Assembly: GCF_000225705.1 (NCBI RefSeq)
Contig: NZ_JH126467.1
Location: 265,146 to 329,145, forward strand
Length of the DNA stretch: 64,000 nt
DNA from: Collinsella tanakaei YIT 12063
Lineage (GTDB): Bacteria > Actinomycetota > Coriobacteriia > Coriobacteriales > Coriobacteriaceae
Reading direction: 5' to 3'
The notes beneath the pieces were generated by a model, which saw nothing but the letters and a program-made list of their open reading frames with translations, was not told where the DNA came from and made no database searches. The translations under genes were made by a program, and so were the position numbers. This document shows, one piece after another, positions 37,952 to 46,677 of this stretch (the stretch's first letter is position 1; each line of letters starts with the position of its first letter).

Positions 37952-38563
37952 ATGGCATCCCAGCATAAAGAACTGCAAAGCATTTGGACTCCGGCGAACA
38001 TCGTCACCTGCGTTCGCATCCTGTTTATCCCTGTGTATATGGCTTTTGCCCTCGGCGCCTTTACCATTGTGGGCATCTCCTATGAGTTCCAGGCGATCGC
38101 GGCATTCGTGATCTACATGGTGCTGAGCTTGACCGATAAGGTCGATGGGCATTTGGCTCGTTCTCGTGGCGAGATTACCGATTTTGGAAAATTCCTCGAT
38201 CCCATCGCCGATAAGCTGCTCGTCTTTTCCGCGCTTCTTATCTTTATCGAACAAGGGGTGCTCGCTTCCTGGATCGTATTCATCATCCTCTTCCGCGAAT
38301 TTCTGGTCAGCGCTCTTCGCATGGTCGCCAGCGCTAACGGCGAGGTGATCGCTGCAGATAAACTGGGCAAGTGGAAGACCGCGGTTACCATGGTTGCCAT
38401 CTGCGGATACTTGCTTGTTGATGTTATAGCGCTGTATTCCGTTGATGCAGCATCCATTCTGCTGACCGTATGCCATGTTTTCATGGCTGCCGCCGTTGTG
38501 CTCACGGTGGTTTCCGGTGCGCAGTACTTTTGGAACTGCCGCAAGATTGTGTTTAGGGTGTAG
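37952..38563 (+). CDS. pgsA: CDP-diacylglycerol--glycerol-3-phosphate 3-phosphatidyltransferase
   Basis: A 203-residue integral membrane enzyme that makes phosphatidylglycerol phosphate. The CDP-alcohol transferase motif is visible as DKVDGHLARSRGEITDFGKF continuing to LDPIAD, with the three Asp residues of the active site in place. Several membrane helices follow. It begins 2 bp after rimO, ends 3 bp before cinA, and belongs to the rimO-pgsA-cinA-recA order. A second, more distant family member lies at 57125-57886. Confidence 0.93.
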   Translation: MASQHKELQSIWTPANIVTCVRILFIPVYMAFALGAFTIVGISYEFQAIAAFVIYMVLSLTDKVDGHLARSRGEITDFGKFLDPIADKLLVFSALLIFIEQGVLASWIVFIILFREFLVSALRMVASANGEVIAADKLGKWKTAVTMVAICGYLLVDVIALYSVDAASILLTVCHVFMAAAVVLTVVSGAQYFWNCRKIVFRV

Positions 38564-38566
38564 TGC

Positions 38567-39064
38567 ATGGAGCTTGAACAAGATATTTACGCGCTTTGCC
38601 AAAAGTTGGTCGAGACGTGCGCGGCTAAGGGCTTGACCGTATCTACGGCGGAGTCTTGCACCGCAGGTCTGGTCGCTGCTCACATCGCCGATGTTTCCGG
38701 GGCATCCGCTTGTCTCAAAGGCGGCGCCGTTACATATTGCGATGAGGCGAAGCAAGCGCTTCTAGGGGTCTCGCCTTCAACCTTGCATTCTTTTACCGCG
38801 GTGTCTCGACAGACCGCTTTGGAGATGGCAACCGGTTCTCGCCAGGTATATGCTTCGGATATAGCGGTTAGCACCACTGGGTACGCAGGTCCCGGCGGTG
38901 GCACCGAAGAAGATCCGGCGGGCACGGTTTACATCGGCATCGCCTCCAAGCGCGGCCATCAGGCTTGGTGCTGCTCATTTGCCGGTGACAGGCAGCAGGT
39001 CCGTCTCGAGGCGGTCCGATTCGCGCTCGATCAGCTTCTATGCGAATCCATGGAGCTTTCGTGA
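38567..39064 (+). CDS. pncC: Nicotinamide-nucleotide amidohydrolase (CinA C-terminal type)
   Basis: A 165-residue stand-alone version of the CinA C-terminal domain, which deamidates nicotinamide mononucleotide to recycle it to NAD. The motif LTVSTAESCTAGLVAAHIAD (catalytic Ser) is at residues 22-41, and TGYAGPGGGTEEDPAGTVYIG is the second family block. The N-terminal MoCF-like domain found in full CinA of Bacillus is missing. The position just before recA is the same as cinA in Bacillus and Streptococcus. Confidence 0.92.
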   Translation: MELEQDIYALCQKLVETCAAKGLTVSTAESCTAGLVAAHIADVSGASACLKGGAVTYCDEAKQALLGVSPSTLHSFTAVSRQTALEMATGSRQVYASDIAVSTTGYAGPGGGTEEDPAGTVYIGIASKRGHQAWCCSFAGDRQQVRLEAVRFALDQLLCESMELS

Positions 39065-39211
39065 TGTAAACCCTCTACAGCGTCGCATGTTACGACTTGA
39101 ATGGGCTGTTTTACGTGCGGCGCTTAGATTTAACCGTTTTTCGAGACTCCTTTTTGCAATTAACGATAACGATTCTGTACAGATGCTCCTGCTTAGCATA
39201 AAGATATTTTC

Positions 39212-39240
39212 TTGCAACGAACAGCTGTTCGTAGTAGGAT
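39212..39240 (+). promoter_or_regulatory. recA promoter with embedded LexA box
   Basis: TTGCAA (39212-39217), a 17-bp spacer and TAGGAT (39235-39240) form the promoter. The first 14 bp of the spacer are the perfect SOS palindrome CGAACAGCTGTTCG (39218-39231), matching the Gram-positive LexA consensus CGAAC-N4-GTTCG. LexA bound here would cover both promoter elements. The start of transcription would be near 39247, 24 bp before recA. Confidence 0.9.
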
Positions 39241-39270
39241 TATCAAGGAAATCATTCGTTAGGAGTCAAG

Positions 39271-40353
39271 ATGGCAAAGAGCACAGGCCCTGCCCGTCAA
39301 ATTCACGAGCGCACTACCGGCGCCGAGCGCGATAAGATGATCGAGGCGACCACTAAGGAAATCGAAAAGAAGTTTGGAACCGGCTCGATCATGAAATTCG
39401 GCGATGGCGGACCGGAGCTGGAGGTTGAAGCCATCCCTACGGGAGCGCTCGCCCTCGATGCCGCTCTTGGTATCGGTGGAGTGCCGCGCGGACGTATCAT
39501 CGAGATCTACGGTCCTGAATCCTCTGGTAAAACCACGCTCTCCCTTGAGATTCTCGCTGAAGCGCAGGCGATGGGCGGCGTTGTCGCCTTCATCGACGCC
39601 GAGCACGCGCTCGACCCCACGTATGCCGCTCGCATCGGCGTCGACATCGATGAGGTCCTTATCTCCCAGCCGGATACGGGTGAGCAGGCGCTTGAAATCT
39701 GCGACATGCTCGTTCGCTCGGGCGCTATCGACGTGATCGTTATCGACTCCGTAGCAGCGCTTGTTCCTCGCGCTGAAATCGAAGGTGAAATCGGCGATAG
39801 CTCCGTGGGTCTTCAGGCACGCCTTATGAGCCAGGCGCTGCGCAAGCTCGCCGGTTCCCTCGCAAAATCAAAGACTACTTGCATCTTCATCAACCAGCTT
39901 CGCGAGAAGATCGGCGTCATGTTCGGTAACCCCGAGACAACGACCGGCGGCCGCGCGCTCAAGTTCTTCTCTTCCGTCCGCATCGATATCAGGCGTATCG
40001 ACAGCATCAAAAACGGCGCCGATATCATCGGCAACAGGGTTCGCTGCAAGGTTGTCAAGAACAAGGTTGCGGCTCCGTTTAAAACTGCTGAATTCGACAT
40101 CATGTACGGCACGGGTATATCTAAAGAGGGCTCTATTCTCGACATGGGCGTTGAGTACGATATCGTAACCAAGTCGGGCTCTTGGTACACCTACGAACAA
40201 GAGCGCTTGGGGCAGGGTAGGGAGGCTGCGAAGGAGTGTCTTCGCACCAACCCTGATCTACGGGATGAGATCGAGCACCGCGTACGCGTTGCGTGCGGAC
40301 TTGATTTTGAAGACGACCCCGTTGGCGAGGTCGTGGATCAGACCACGGCGTAA
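39271..40353 (+). CDS. recA: Recombinase RecA
   Basis: A 360-residue recombinase that forms filaments on single-stranded DNA, exchanges strands, and triggers LexA self-cleavage. Walker A is [10 protein letters not shown] (about residues 83-92), with IDAEHALDP, the L1/L2 region including [20 protein letters not shown], and [17 protein letters not shown]-like residues. Length is normal. The ATG follows TTAGGAGTC. The promoter carries a perfect LexA box, and recX follows 31 bp later. Confidence 0.98.
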   Translation: MAKSTGPARQIHERTTGAERDKMIEATTKEIEKKFGTGSIMKFGDGGPELEVEAIPTGALALDAALGIGGVPRGRIIEIYGPESSGKTTLSLEILAEAQAMGGVVAFIDAEHALDPTYAARIGVDIDEVLISQPDTGEQALEICDMLVRSGAIDVIVIDSVAALVPRAEIEGEIGDSSVGLQARLMSQALRKLAGSLAKSKTTCIFINQLREKIGVMFGNPETTTGGRALKFFSSVRIDIRRIDSIKNGADIIGNRVRCKVVKNKVAAPFKTAEFDIMYGTGISKEGSILDMGVEYDIVTKSGSWYTYEQERLGQGREAAKECLRTNPDLRDEIEHRVRVACGLDFEDDPVGEVVDQTTA

Positions 40354-40384
40354 TGTCGCCCGCTTGCATAGTTTTCCATCCTAA

Positions 40385-41065
40385 GTGAGGCTCCCCTTGA
40401 GCGATATCGCTTCGGCCGCCGTCTTCTTTCCGGAGAAGGCGGCGGTTTACCAATCATCCTTTCAGCAGGTCAAGCCTACCTCCCGCCTCGTCCTAACCCT
40501 TATGGATGGGTCTGAGAGGACTTTTCGCGTCCCCATGCGGGTGGGGCGAATTCTTCAAGCCGACCTCGATGCGCTGCCCCAGTCCGCCTCCGAGGCTGTC
40601 GATTACATCGATTCCCTTCAGAGGCGAGTCGCATTCTCCTATTTGGTAGACGTGCTTTCCAGACGTGACCACTCTACAAAGGAGATCCAGGACAAGCTTA
40701 AAGGCCAAGGCTTTTCGCCGTCTTCTATTGAAAGCGCCGTCGAGAAGGCCCGGCAATCCCGGTACCTCGATGATGCGAGGTTTGCCAGCTACTTTGTGGA
40801 TGAGCGGGTGCGGCGTGGATGGGGAAGGATTAAGATCGAGCAAGAGCTGCAAAGAAGGGGCGTGGATCCCGCCGAGATACCCGGGTATCCGGAAGAGTTT
40901 TTTGATGAACAGAGCGATGTAGAGAGAGCCGCGGCCCTCTTGGCGCGAAAGTCCATACCCGAGAACAAACCGTTTGAAAAGCTTGTAAGGCATCTTATGT
41001 CTAAGGGCTTTTCGTATTCAATAGCGCGAGACGCCGTTCAGCAGCGACTTTGTCGGGATTCCTGA
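40385..41065 (+). CDS. recX: Regulatory protein RecX
   Basis: A 226-residue modulator that binds RecA filaments and limits their activity. Three-helix repeats typical of RecX are recognisable: SYLVDVLSRRDHSTKEIQDK, YLDDARFASYFVDERVRRGW and FEKLVRHLMSKGFSYSIARD. It is longer at the N-terminus than E. coli RecX. The start is GTG at 40385; a TTG at 40397 is an alternative. It directly follows recA with no terminator between them and is probably induced with it. Confidence 0.9.
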   Translation: MRLPLSDIASAAVFFPEKAAVYQSSFQQVKPTSRLVLTLMDGSERTFRVPMRVGRILQADLDALPQSASEAVDYIDSLQRRVAFSYLVDVLSRRDHSTKEIQDKLKGQGFSPSSIESAVEKARQSRYLDDARFASYFVDERVRRGWGRIKIEQELQRRGVDPAEIPGYPEEFFDEQSDVERAAALLARKSIPENKPFEKLVRHLMSKGFSYSIARDAVQQRLCRDS

Positions 41066-41166
41066 TCTTTGCAGTCCGTGATTCTTTAGTTTTGCCTGCT
41101 ATTCATTTCATTTTGGTTTTTCGTCCAGCTCATTCACCGAAGTCTTTACCGTCTGCCCATGCTTCA

Positions 41167-41195
41167 TTGACATACGTATATTATCAACGTACGAT
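41167..41195 (+). promoter_or_regulatory. Promoter of the rny operon
   Basis: TTGACA (41167-41172), a 17-bp spacer and TACGAT (41190-41195) form a strong vegetative promoter, giving a leader of about 160 nt before rny. The rest of the 294-bp gap between recX and rny is AT-rich and shows no other clear element. Confidence 0.7.
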
Positions 41196-41359
41196 GATTA
41201 GGTCATTTGTTATGTGATATGCGCTCATCTAGGATGAGATTGATATATTTCTCATATTCATTTTCATGCGGTGGACTCAATCCATGCAAATGTCCCGCGC
41301 GCGGTCATTGGCCTCGTGCAGTTTGATGCATTCAAAATTCTAAAAAGGAGCGTACAAGC

Positions 41360-42910
41360 ATGGAGATTGGCATTGGCATTGTCTGCCTTCTTATAGGAGC
41401 AGGTATCGCCGTGCTCGTCATGCGCAACGCCAAGACCGGTAGCATTCGCGAGGCTGAAAATAAGATTCAGTCTGCACATGCAGAGGCTGAGCAGGTCATG
41501 GGTGATGCGCGTCGAGCGGCTGAGACGTTGAAGAAAGAGGCTCTTCTCGAGGCGAAGGAAGAGATCATCCAGAATAAGCAGGCAGCAGAGGCCGAGGAGA
41601 AGCTTCGCAAGAAGGAACTTCGCGTCCTTGAGAATCGCGTTATGCAGCGCGAGGAATCCCTGGATCGCCGCAACGAGGCACTCGATAAACGCGATCATCA
41701 GCTTTCCAGCCAGCAGGGCCAGATTGAGAAGAAGTCTCGTGAGTTGAACGAACTGTATGAGAAGCAGACCGATGAGCTTGAGCGAATCGCTGAACTCACT
41801 CGCGAGGACGCCCATAGGGAGCTTCTCGACAAGGTTCGCGGCGAGGTCACCCATGAGGCGGCAACGATCATCCGCGATAGCGAGCAGAAGGTTAAGGCCG
41901 AGTGCCATAAGACCGCTCAGGAGATCATCTCTCTTGCCATCCAGCGCTGCGCTGCCGACCATACCGCTGAGGTCACCGTCACCTCGGTGCATATTCCGTC
42001 CGATGATCTTAAGGGCAGGATCATCGGTCGCGAGGGCCGCAATATCCGCACCTTCGAGCAGGTTTCCGGTGTGAACCTGGTTATCGACGACACCCCTGAA
42101 ACGGTTGTTCTCTCCAGCTTCGATCCGGTTCGTCGTGAGACGGCTCGCGTCGCTCTCGAGAACCTTATCGCAGACGGTCGCATCCATCCTGCGCGCATCG
42201 AGGAGATGTATCAGAAAGCTGCCGATTTGGTTCAGCAGCGCGTTCGCGAAGCGGGCGAGCAGGCATGCTTCGATACCGGCATTCACGATCTTCATCCTGA
42301 GATTGTCAAGACCCTTGGCGCCCTTCGCTACCGTACCTCGTTTGGCCAGAACGTTCTTCAGCACTCTATCGAGGTGTCTGAGCTCTGCGCAATCATGGCT
42401 TCCGAGCTTGGTGTGGACGTTCGCGTGGCCAAGCGCGCAGGCCTGCTGCATGATCTCGGCAAGGCAATCGATCATGACGTAGAGGGTCCCCACGCCGTTA
42501 TCGGCGCCGATCTCGCTCGCCGCTACGGCGAGAAGCCCGTTATTGTCCACGCGATCGAGGCTCATCACGGCGATGTCGACCCCAACACCGTTCTTGCCGT
42601 GCTTGTTCAGGCTGCAGATGCAATTTCCGCGTCGCGTCCCGGTGCTCGCCGCGAGTCTGCCGAGAACTACATCAAGCGCCTTGAGAAGCTTGAGGAGATC
42701 GCCAACTCCCACGACGGCGTCGAGAGGACATATGCTATGCAGGCTGGTCGCGAGGTCCATGTCATGGTGCAGCCTGATAAGATTTCCGATGCTGAATCGA
42801 CCGTTCTGGCTCACAACATCGCTCAGCAGATCGAGGAAGAGATGGAGTATCCCGGCCAGGTTCGCGTCGTCGTGATCCGCGAGAGCCGCGCTGTGGATAT
42901 CGCTAAGTAA
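41360..42910 (+). CDS. rny: Ribonuclease Y
   Basis: A 516-residue membrane-anchored endoribonuclease that starts mRNA decay in many Gram-positive bacteria. An N-terminal membrane helix (residues 2-20, [19 protein letters not shown]) is followed by a long coiled coil rich in Glu and Arg (to about 190), a KH domain ([21 protein letters not shown]) and an HD domain with [12 protein letters not shown]. All parts are complete. It leads an operon with the GHKL ATPase, spoVS and miaB, beginning 1 bp before the ATPase gene. Confidence 0.97.
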   Translation: MEIGIGIVCLLIGAGIAVLVMRNAKTGSIREAENKIQSAHAEAEQVMGDARRAAETLKKEALLEAKEEIIQNKQAAEAEEKLRKKELRVLENRVMQREESLDRRNEALDKRDHQLSSQQGQIEKKSRELNELYEKQTDELERIAELTREDAHRELLDKVRGEVTHEAATIIRDSEQKVKAECHKTAQEIISLAIQRCAADHTAEVTVTSVHIPSDDLKGRIIGREGRNIRTFEQVSGVNLVIDDTPETVVLSSFDPVRRETARVALENLIADGRIHPARIEEMYQKAADLVQQRVREAGEQACFDTGIHDLHPEIVKTLGALRYRTSFGQNVLQHSIEVSELCAIMASELGVDVRVAKRAGLLHDLGKAIDHDVEGPHAVIGADLARRYGEKPVIVHAIEAHHGDVDPNTVLAVLVQAADAISASRPGARRESAENYIKRLEKLEEIANSHDGVERTYAMQAGREVHVMVQPDKISDAESTVLAHNIAQQIEEEMEYPGQVRVVVIRESRAVDIAK

Positions 42911-42911
42911 C

Positions 42912-44000
42912 ATGAGCGACTCTAACGACCTCATCGCTTTCATCGCCTCCATGTCCGGAGAAGGCAATCTTCGTGTTGAAGAGAACCTAGGCGACGGCTA
43001 CGTAAAGCTTCGAGTTTCCGAAGCTGAGCGCCGTCAAGCTAAGCACGACATTCAAAGTGTCGAGGATATCGTTATCGAGATGCTCAGAAACGCTCGTGAC
43101 GCTGGAGCCGATCGGGTCTATATCGCAACATCGAAAGAGGAGGGTGTTCGCACTCTCCTCTTCCTTGACAACGGTTCCGGTGTCCCGATGGGCATGAGGG
43201 AGCGCATATTCGACGCCCGCGTCACCTCCAAGCTCGAGACCATGAAGATGGACAAGTGGGGCGTTCACGGTCGCGGTATGGCCCTGTTCTCCATTAAGCA
43301 GAATGCTCAATCCGCAGAGGTCCTCACGTCCGGTCCGGGTCTCGGATCCGTTTTTCGCGTTATAGTCGATTGCTCCTCGCTTAAAGAGCGAGTCGACCAA
43401 TCGACTTGGCCCCAGGCTGAAAAGAACGATGAGGGCGTCTTCGTTTGCACGCGCGGGCCTCACAATATCGTTCGTACCGCCTGCGAGTTCGCTTTGGAAG
43501 AGCTTCGTGGTTGCGATGTGTTCTTGGGAACGCCTACAGAGATCGCCTCTACGCTCTATAACCAGGCTCGCCGCGAGTTGGATGCTTCAAGCCTTTTATT
43601 TATGGACGATGAATCGGGCCTTCCGGTGATATCTCGCCTAGGCTTTGCCGCTGATGCGTCAGATTTCATCCAAATTGCTTCCACTTTGGGCATCGAGATT
43701 TCCGAGAGGACGGCTCATCGCATTCTTGCGGGGTCTATCGCACCGTTGAGAAGCGTATCCGCTCGTCTTTTAAGGGAGCGAACCACGCCTAGCGAGAGGT
43801 TGATGCGTCAAGTTGATCTTGAACGCGATCGCAGGGGGCTAAAGATTTCCAAGGATGATATCGCCAGCTTTTCTCGGGCCGTGGAGAAGGACTTTAACGA
43901 CCTTGCTTCACGGTATTACATCAACCTCTTGGGTGAACCAAAGGTGCGAGTCCTCAAGGATAAGATCACGGTTACCTTTGACCTTGGTAAAGAAGAGTAA
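42912..44000 (+). CDS. GHKL-type (MutL/Hsp90-like) ATP-binding protein of unknown role
   Basis: A 362-residue protein with a Bergerat ATP-binding fold. The N box EMLRNARDAGADRVYI (residues 56-71) matches the E..xxN..DA pattern of MutL, Hsp90 and type II topoisomerases. The G1 box DNGSGVP is at 86-92, and the G2 glycine-rich lid KWGVHGRGMALFSI at 115-128. The C-terminal 200 residues match no family I know and show no histidine-kinase dimerisation domain and no membrane helix, so it is not a sensor kinase. It starts 1 bp after rny and is followed by spoVS, taking the place that ymdB has in Bacillus. It may work with RNase Y or SpoVS; the exact role is unknown. Confidence 0.8.
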   Translation: MSDSNDLIAFIASMSGEGNLRVEENLGDGYVKLRVSEAERRQAKHDIQSVEDIVIEMLRNARDAGADRVYIATSKEEGVRTLLFLDNGSGVPMGMRERIFDARVTSKLETMKMDKWGVHGRGMALFSIKQNAQSAEVLTSGPGLGSVFRVIVDCSSLKERVDQSTWPQAEKNDEGVFVCTRGPHNIVRTACEFALEELRGCDVFLGTPTEIASTLYNQARRELDASSLLFMDDESGLPVISRLGFAADASDFIQIASTLGIEISERTAHRILAGSIAPLRSVSARLLRERTTPSERLMRQVDLERDRRGLKISKDDIASFSRAVEKDFNDLASRYYINLLGEPKVRVLKDKITVTFDLGKEE

Positions 44001-44078
44001 ACGGTTTTCCAGGTCGCTCGCTTGCGGTATACTTAAAATAATATGCATAAACGCACCACACACGCTGGAGAAACATAG

Positions 44079-44399
44079 ATGGAATTCCTCAAGGTATCGA
44101 GCAAGTCTTCACCTGCTTCCGTGGCGGGTGCCATCGCCGGTATGGTTAAAGACGGTGTGCCCGTCAATATGCAGTGCGTTGGCGCCGGTGCCGTCAACCA
44201 AGCGATCAAGGCGGTAGCCATAGCTCGCGGCTTCCTTATTCCTACGGGATTCGATATCTCCTGCGCCCCCATCTTCTCCGACATTCTCATTAACGGTGAA
44301 TCGCGCACGGCTATCAGGCTTTCTGTGTACGTTCACCATCTCTCTATTCAAAGCTCGGACGCTGCCGAGCTGCTTAAAGATTTTCAAGAGGTCTGCTAA
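44079..44399 (+). CDS. spoVS: SpoVS family protein
   Basis: A 106-residue protein of the SpoVS (Alba-like) family, which in Bacillus affects septation and spore coat assembly and is likely to bind nucleic acid. The start MEFLKVSSKSSPASVAGAIAG and the core ANQCVGAGAVNQAIKAVAIARGF-like segment (QCVGAGAVNQAIKAVAIARG) are highly conserved. The C-terminal half is longer and more variable than in the 86-residue Bacillus protein. Coriobacteriia do not sporulate, so the function must be a general one. It lies 78 bp after the ATPase gene and 2 bp before miaB. Confidence 0.92.
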   Translation: MEFLKVSSKSSPASVAGAIAGMVKDGVPVNMQCVGAGAVNQAIKAVAIARGFLIPTGFDISCAPIFSDILINGESRTAIRLSVYVHHLSIQSSDAAELLKDFQEVC

Positions 44400-44401
44400 G
44401 A

Positions 44402-45760
44402 ATGAACTCCTCTATCCTTTCAGGTAAAACCTATTTCATCCGTACGTTCGGTTGCCAGATGAACCTTCATGATTCCGAGCGTGTGAGCGGCTTGCTCGAC
44501 TCCCTTGGGTGCTTGGAGGTCGGCGAGCCCTCGGATGCCGATATCGTTATCTTTATGACGTGCTGCGTTCGCGAGGCGGCTGATACACGTTTGTACGGAC
44601 AGTGCTCCTCCTGTAAGAGCCTGCCTAAGTCTCCTAGCGGTCGCCGCGTTATCGCAGTTGGCGGCTGCATCGCTCAGCGTGATGGCGAGGGACTTCTCAC
44701 CAACCTCGACAACGTTGACGTTATCTTTGGCACCCATTCCATCGCTCACGTGGGCGAGCTTATCGCCCAGGCCTTCGAAGATGGCGACCATCACGTTAGG
44801 TGCGAGGAGATCGAAGATAAGGGGGCCACAAGCATGCCGTGGCATCGCGCCACCACGTTCCATTCTTGGGTCCCCATCATGACTGGTTGCAATAATTTCT
44901 GTAGCTACTGTATCGTTCCTTATGTTCGCGGCCGCGAAAAGAGCCGTCCGTTTGAGCAGATCGTTGACGAGGTCGCCGGACTTGTGCGCTCCGACGTTCG
45001 TGAAATCACGCTGCTCGGCCAAAACGTTAATTCCTATGGACGAGACATTTTTGGCAAGCCGCGCTTTGCCGACCTGCTCCGTGCAGTGGGAGAGACCGGC
45101 ATTGAGCGTATACGCTTTACATCCTCTCATCCTAAAGATCTCTTGCCTGAGACCATTAATGCGATGGCCGATGTTCCCGCCGTTATGCCTCACCTTCATC
45201 TTGCGGTTCAGTCCGGTTCCACCCGTGTGCTTAAAGAGATGAATAGGCGCTATACGCGTGAGCAGTACATCGATCTTGTTCGCAGCATCCGTGAAAAGAT
45301 ACCTGGCATAGCACTGACCACCGATATTATCGTCGGCTTCCCTGGTGAAACTGAAGAGGACTTTTTGCAGACCCTTTCACTTGCTGAAGAGGTTCGCTAC
45401 GCCCAGGCCTTTACGTTCATCTATTCTAAGCGCGAGGGCACGCCCGCTGCAATGATCGATGATCCCACGCCGCATGATGTCATTCTCGACCGTTTCAACC
45501 GTTTGGTCTCCGTTATCGAGACCACGGCACATGAATTCAACCAAGGGCAGCTGCATACCACGGTTCCTGCGCTCATCGAGGGCACGTCCAAGAAGGATGA
45601 TTGCATGCTCCAAGGTAAAAGCCCTTGGAATCAAACCGTTCATGCTCCACTGCCCGAAGGCGCCGACATCGATTCCTACATCGGTAAGATCGTCGATGTC
45701 GATGTTGATGTTGCTAAAACCTGGTATCTTTCCGGCTCCTTGGTTGGCGGGCCTCGATGA
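44402..45760 (+). CDS. miaB: tRNA-2-methylthio-N6-dimethylallyladenosine synthase
   Basis: A 452-residue radical SAM methylthiotransferase that makes ms2i6A37 in tRNA. The N-terminal part begins YFIRTFGCQMNLHDSERV, the MiaB hallmark; CCVREAAD follows; the radical SAM motif CNNFCSYCIVPYVRGREKSR is at about residue 162; a TRAM domain ends the protein. It overlaps miaA by 4 bp, so the isopentenylation and methylthiolation enzymes are made together. Three different methylthiotransferases (MtaB, RimO, MiaB) lie in this window. Confidence 0.96.
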   Translation: MNSSILSGKTYFIRTFGCQMNLHDSERVSGLLDSLGCLEVGEPSDADIVIFMTCCVREAADTRLYGQCSSCKSLPKSPSGRRVIAVGGCIAQRDGEGLLTNLDNVDVIFGTHSIAHVGELIAQAFEDGDHHVRCEEIEDKGATSMPWHRATTFHSWVPIMTGCNNFCSYCIVPYVRGREKSRPFEQIVDEVAGLVRSDVREITLLGQNVNSYGRDIFGKPRFADLLRAVGETGIERIRFTSSHPKDLLPETINAMADVPAVMPHLHLAVQSGSTRVLKEMNRRYTREQYIDLVRSIREKIPGIALTTDIIVGFPGETEEDFLQTLSLAEEVRYAQAFTFIYSKREGTPAAMIDDPTPHDVILDRFNRLVSVIETTAHEFNQGQLHTTVPALIEGTSKKDDCMLQGKSPWNQTVHAPLPEGADIDSYIGKIVDVDVDVAKTWYLSGSLVGGPR

Positions 45761-46677
45761 CAATCCCCGTTATCTCTATTACGGGTCCCACTGCGTCCGG
45801 TAAGAGTTCTCTTGCCGATGAGGTCGCCTCTCGACTGCATACAGATGTCATCTCTGCTGATGCTATGCAGGTCTATGTTGGCATGGATATCGGTACTGCA
45901 AAAACACCAGAGCCAGAGCGTAGGGTACCGCTCCGTCTCGTGGATATCGTTTCTCCTTCAGAGAGCTATTCTGCAGCCCTGTATCAGCATGATGCACGGG
46001 CGATAATTGACTCGCTCCTTTCTGCAGGCAAGCCGGCCATTCTCTGCGGTGGCACTGGTTTGTACCTTCGTGCTGCTTTGGACGAAATGGAATTTCCGAA
46101 AGGCGAGGTTGAGGGCGAGCGCCGCTCGCGGTATCAGCATATAGCTGAGGAGCTTGGCCCGGAAGGGCTTCACGCCCTGCTTCGTGAAAAGGATCCTGCT
46201 AGCGCCGATCAGATTCATCCCAATAATGTTCGACGGGTTGTCCGGGCGCTCGAAATGATCGATGAGGGTATTAGCTACGCCGATCAAAAGGCCGGATTCT
46301 CCACGCCCCGCGCTCACTATGATTACGTTAGCTTCGCTCTCACTATGGATAGAGATCGTCTGTATAAGAGAATCGATGATCGCGTTGATATCATGATGCA
46401 TCAGGGCCTTCTTGATGAGGTAAAAGGTCTCGTCGCTTCTGGTGCCGCTGATGCGATCACAAGCAGGCAGGCCATTGGCTATAAGGAGATCATCGATTAT
46501 CTCGAGGGGACCTGCTCGCTTGCAGATGCGGTCTCTTTAATCAAGCAGAGGTCAAGGCGATATGCAAAAAGGCAGCTGTCTTGGTGCAGGAAGGATGATA
46601 GGACCATTTGGTTGGATATGGACCAGCTGTCAACCAATCAAGCTGCTGATTTCATAATGGAGAAAACGGGGTACTAA
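45757..46677 (+). CDS. miaA: tRNA dimethylallyltransferase
   Basis: A 306-residue enzyme that adds the dimethylallyl group to A37 of tRNAs reading UNN codons. The P-loop ITGPTASGKSSLADEVA is at the N-terminus, followed by SADAMQVYVGMDIGTAK and CGGTGLYLRAAL. The C-terminal part has QAIGYKEIIDYLEG. It starts inside miaB and ends directly at the hflX start codon. From here to about 58 kb the GC content is visibly lower than in the pyr and era regions. Confidence 0.95.
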   Translation: MTIPVISITGPTASGKSSLADEVASRLHTDVISADAMQVYVGMDIGTAKTPEPERRVPLRLVDIVSPSESYSAALYQHDARAIIDSLLSAGKPAILCGGTGLYLRAALDEMEFPKGEVEGERRSRYQHIAEELGPEGLHALLREKDPASADQIHPNNVRRVVRALEMIDEGISYADQKAGFSTPRAHYDYVSFALTMDRDRLYKRIDDRVDIMMHQGLLDEVKGLVASGAADAITSRQAIGYKEIIDYLEGTCSLADAVSLIKQRSRRYAKRQLSWCRKDDRTIWLDMDQLSTNQAADFIMEKTGY

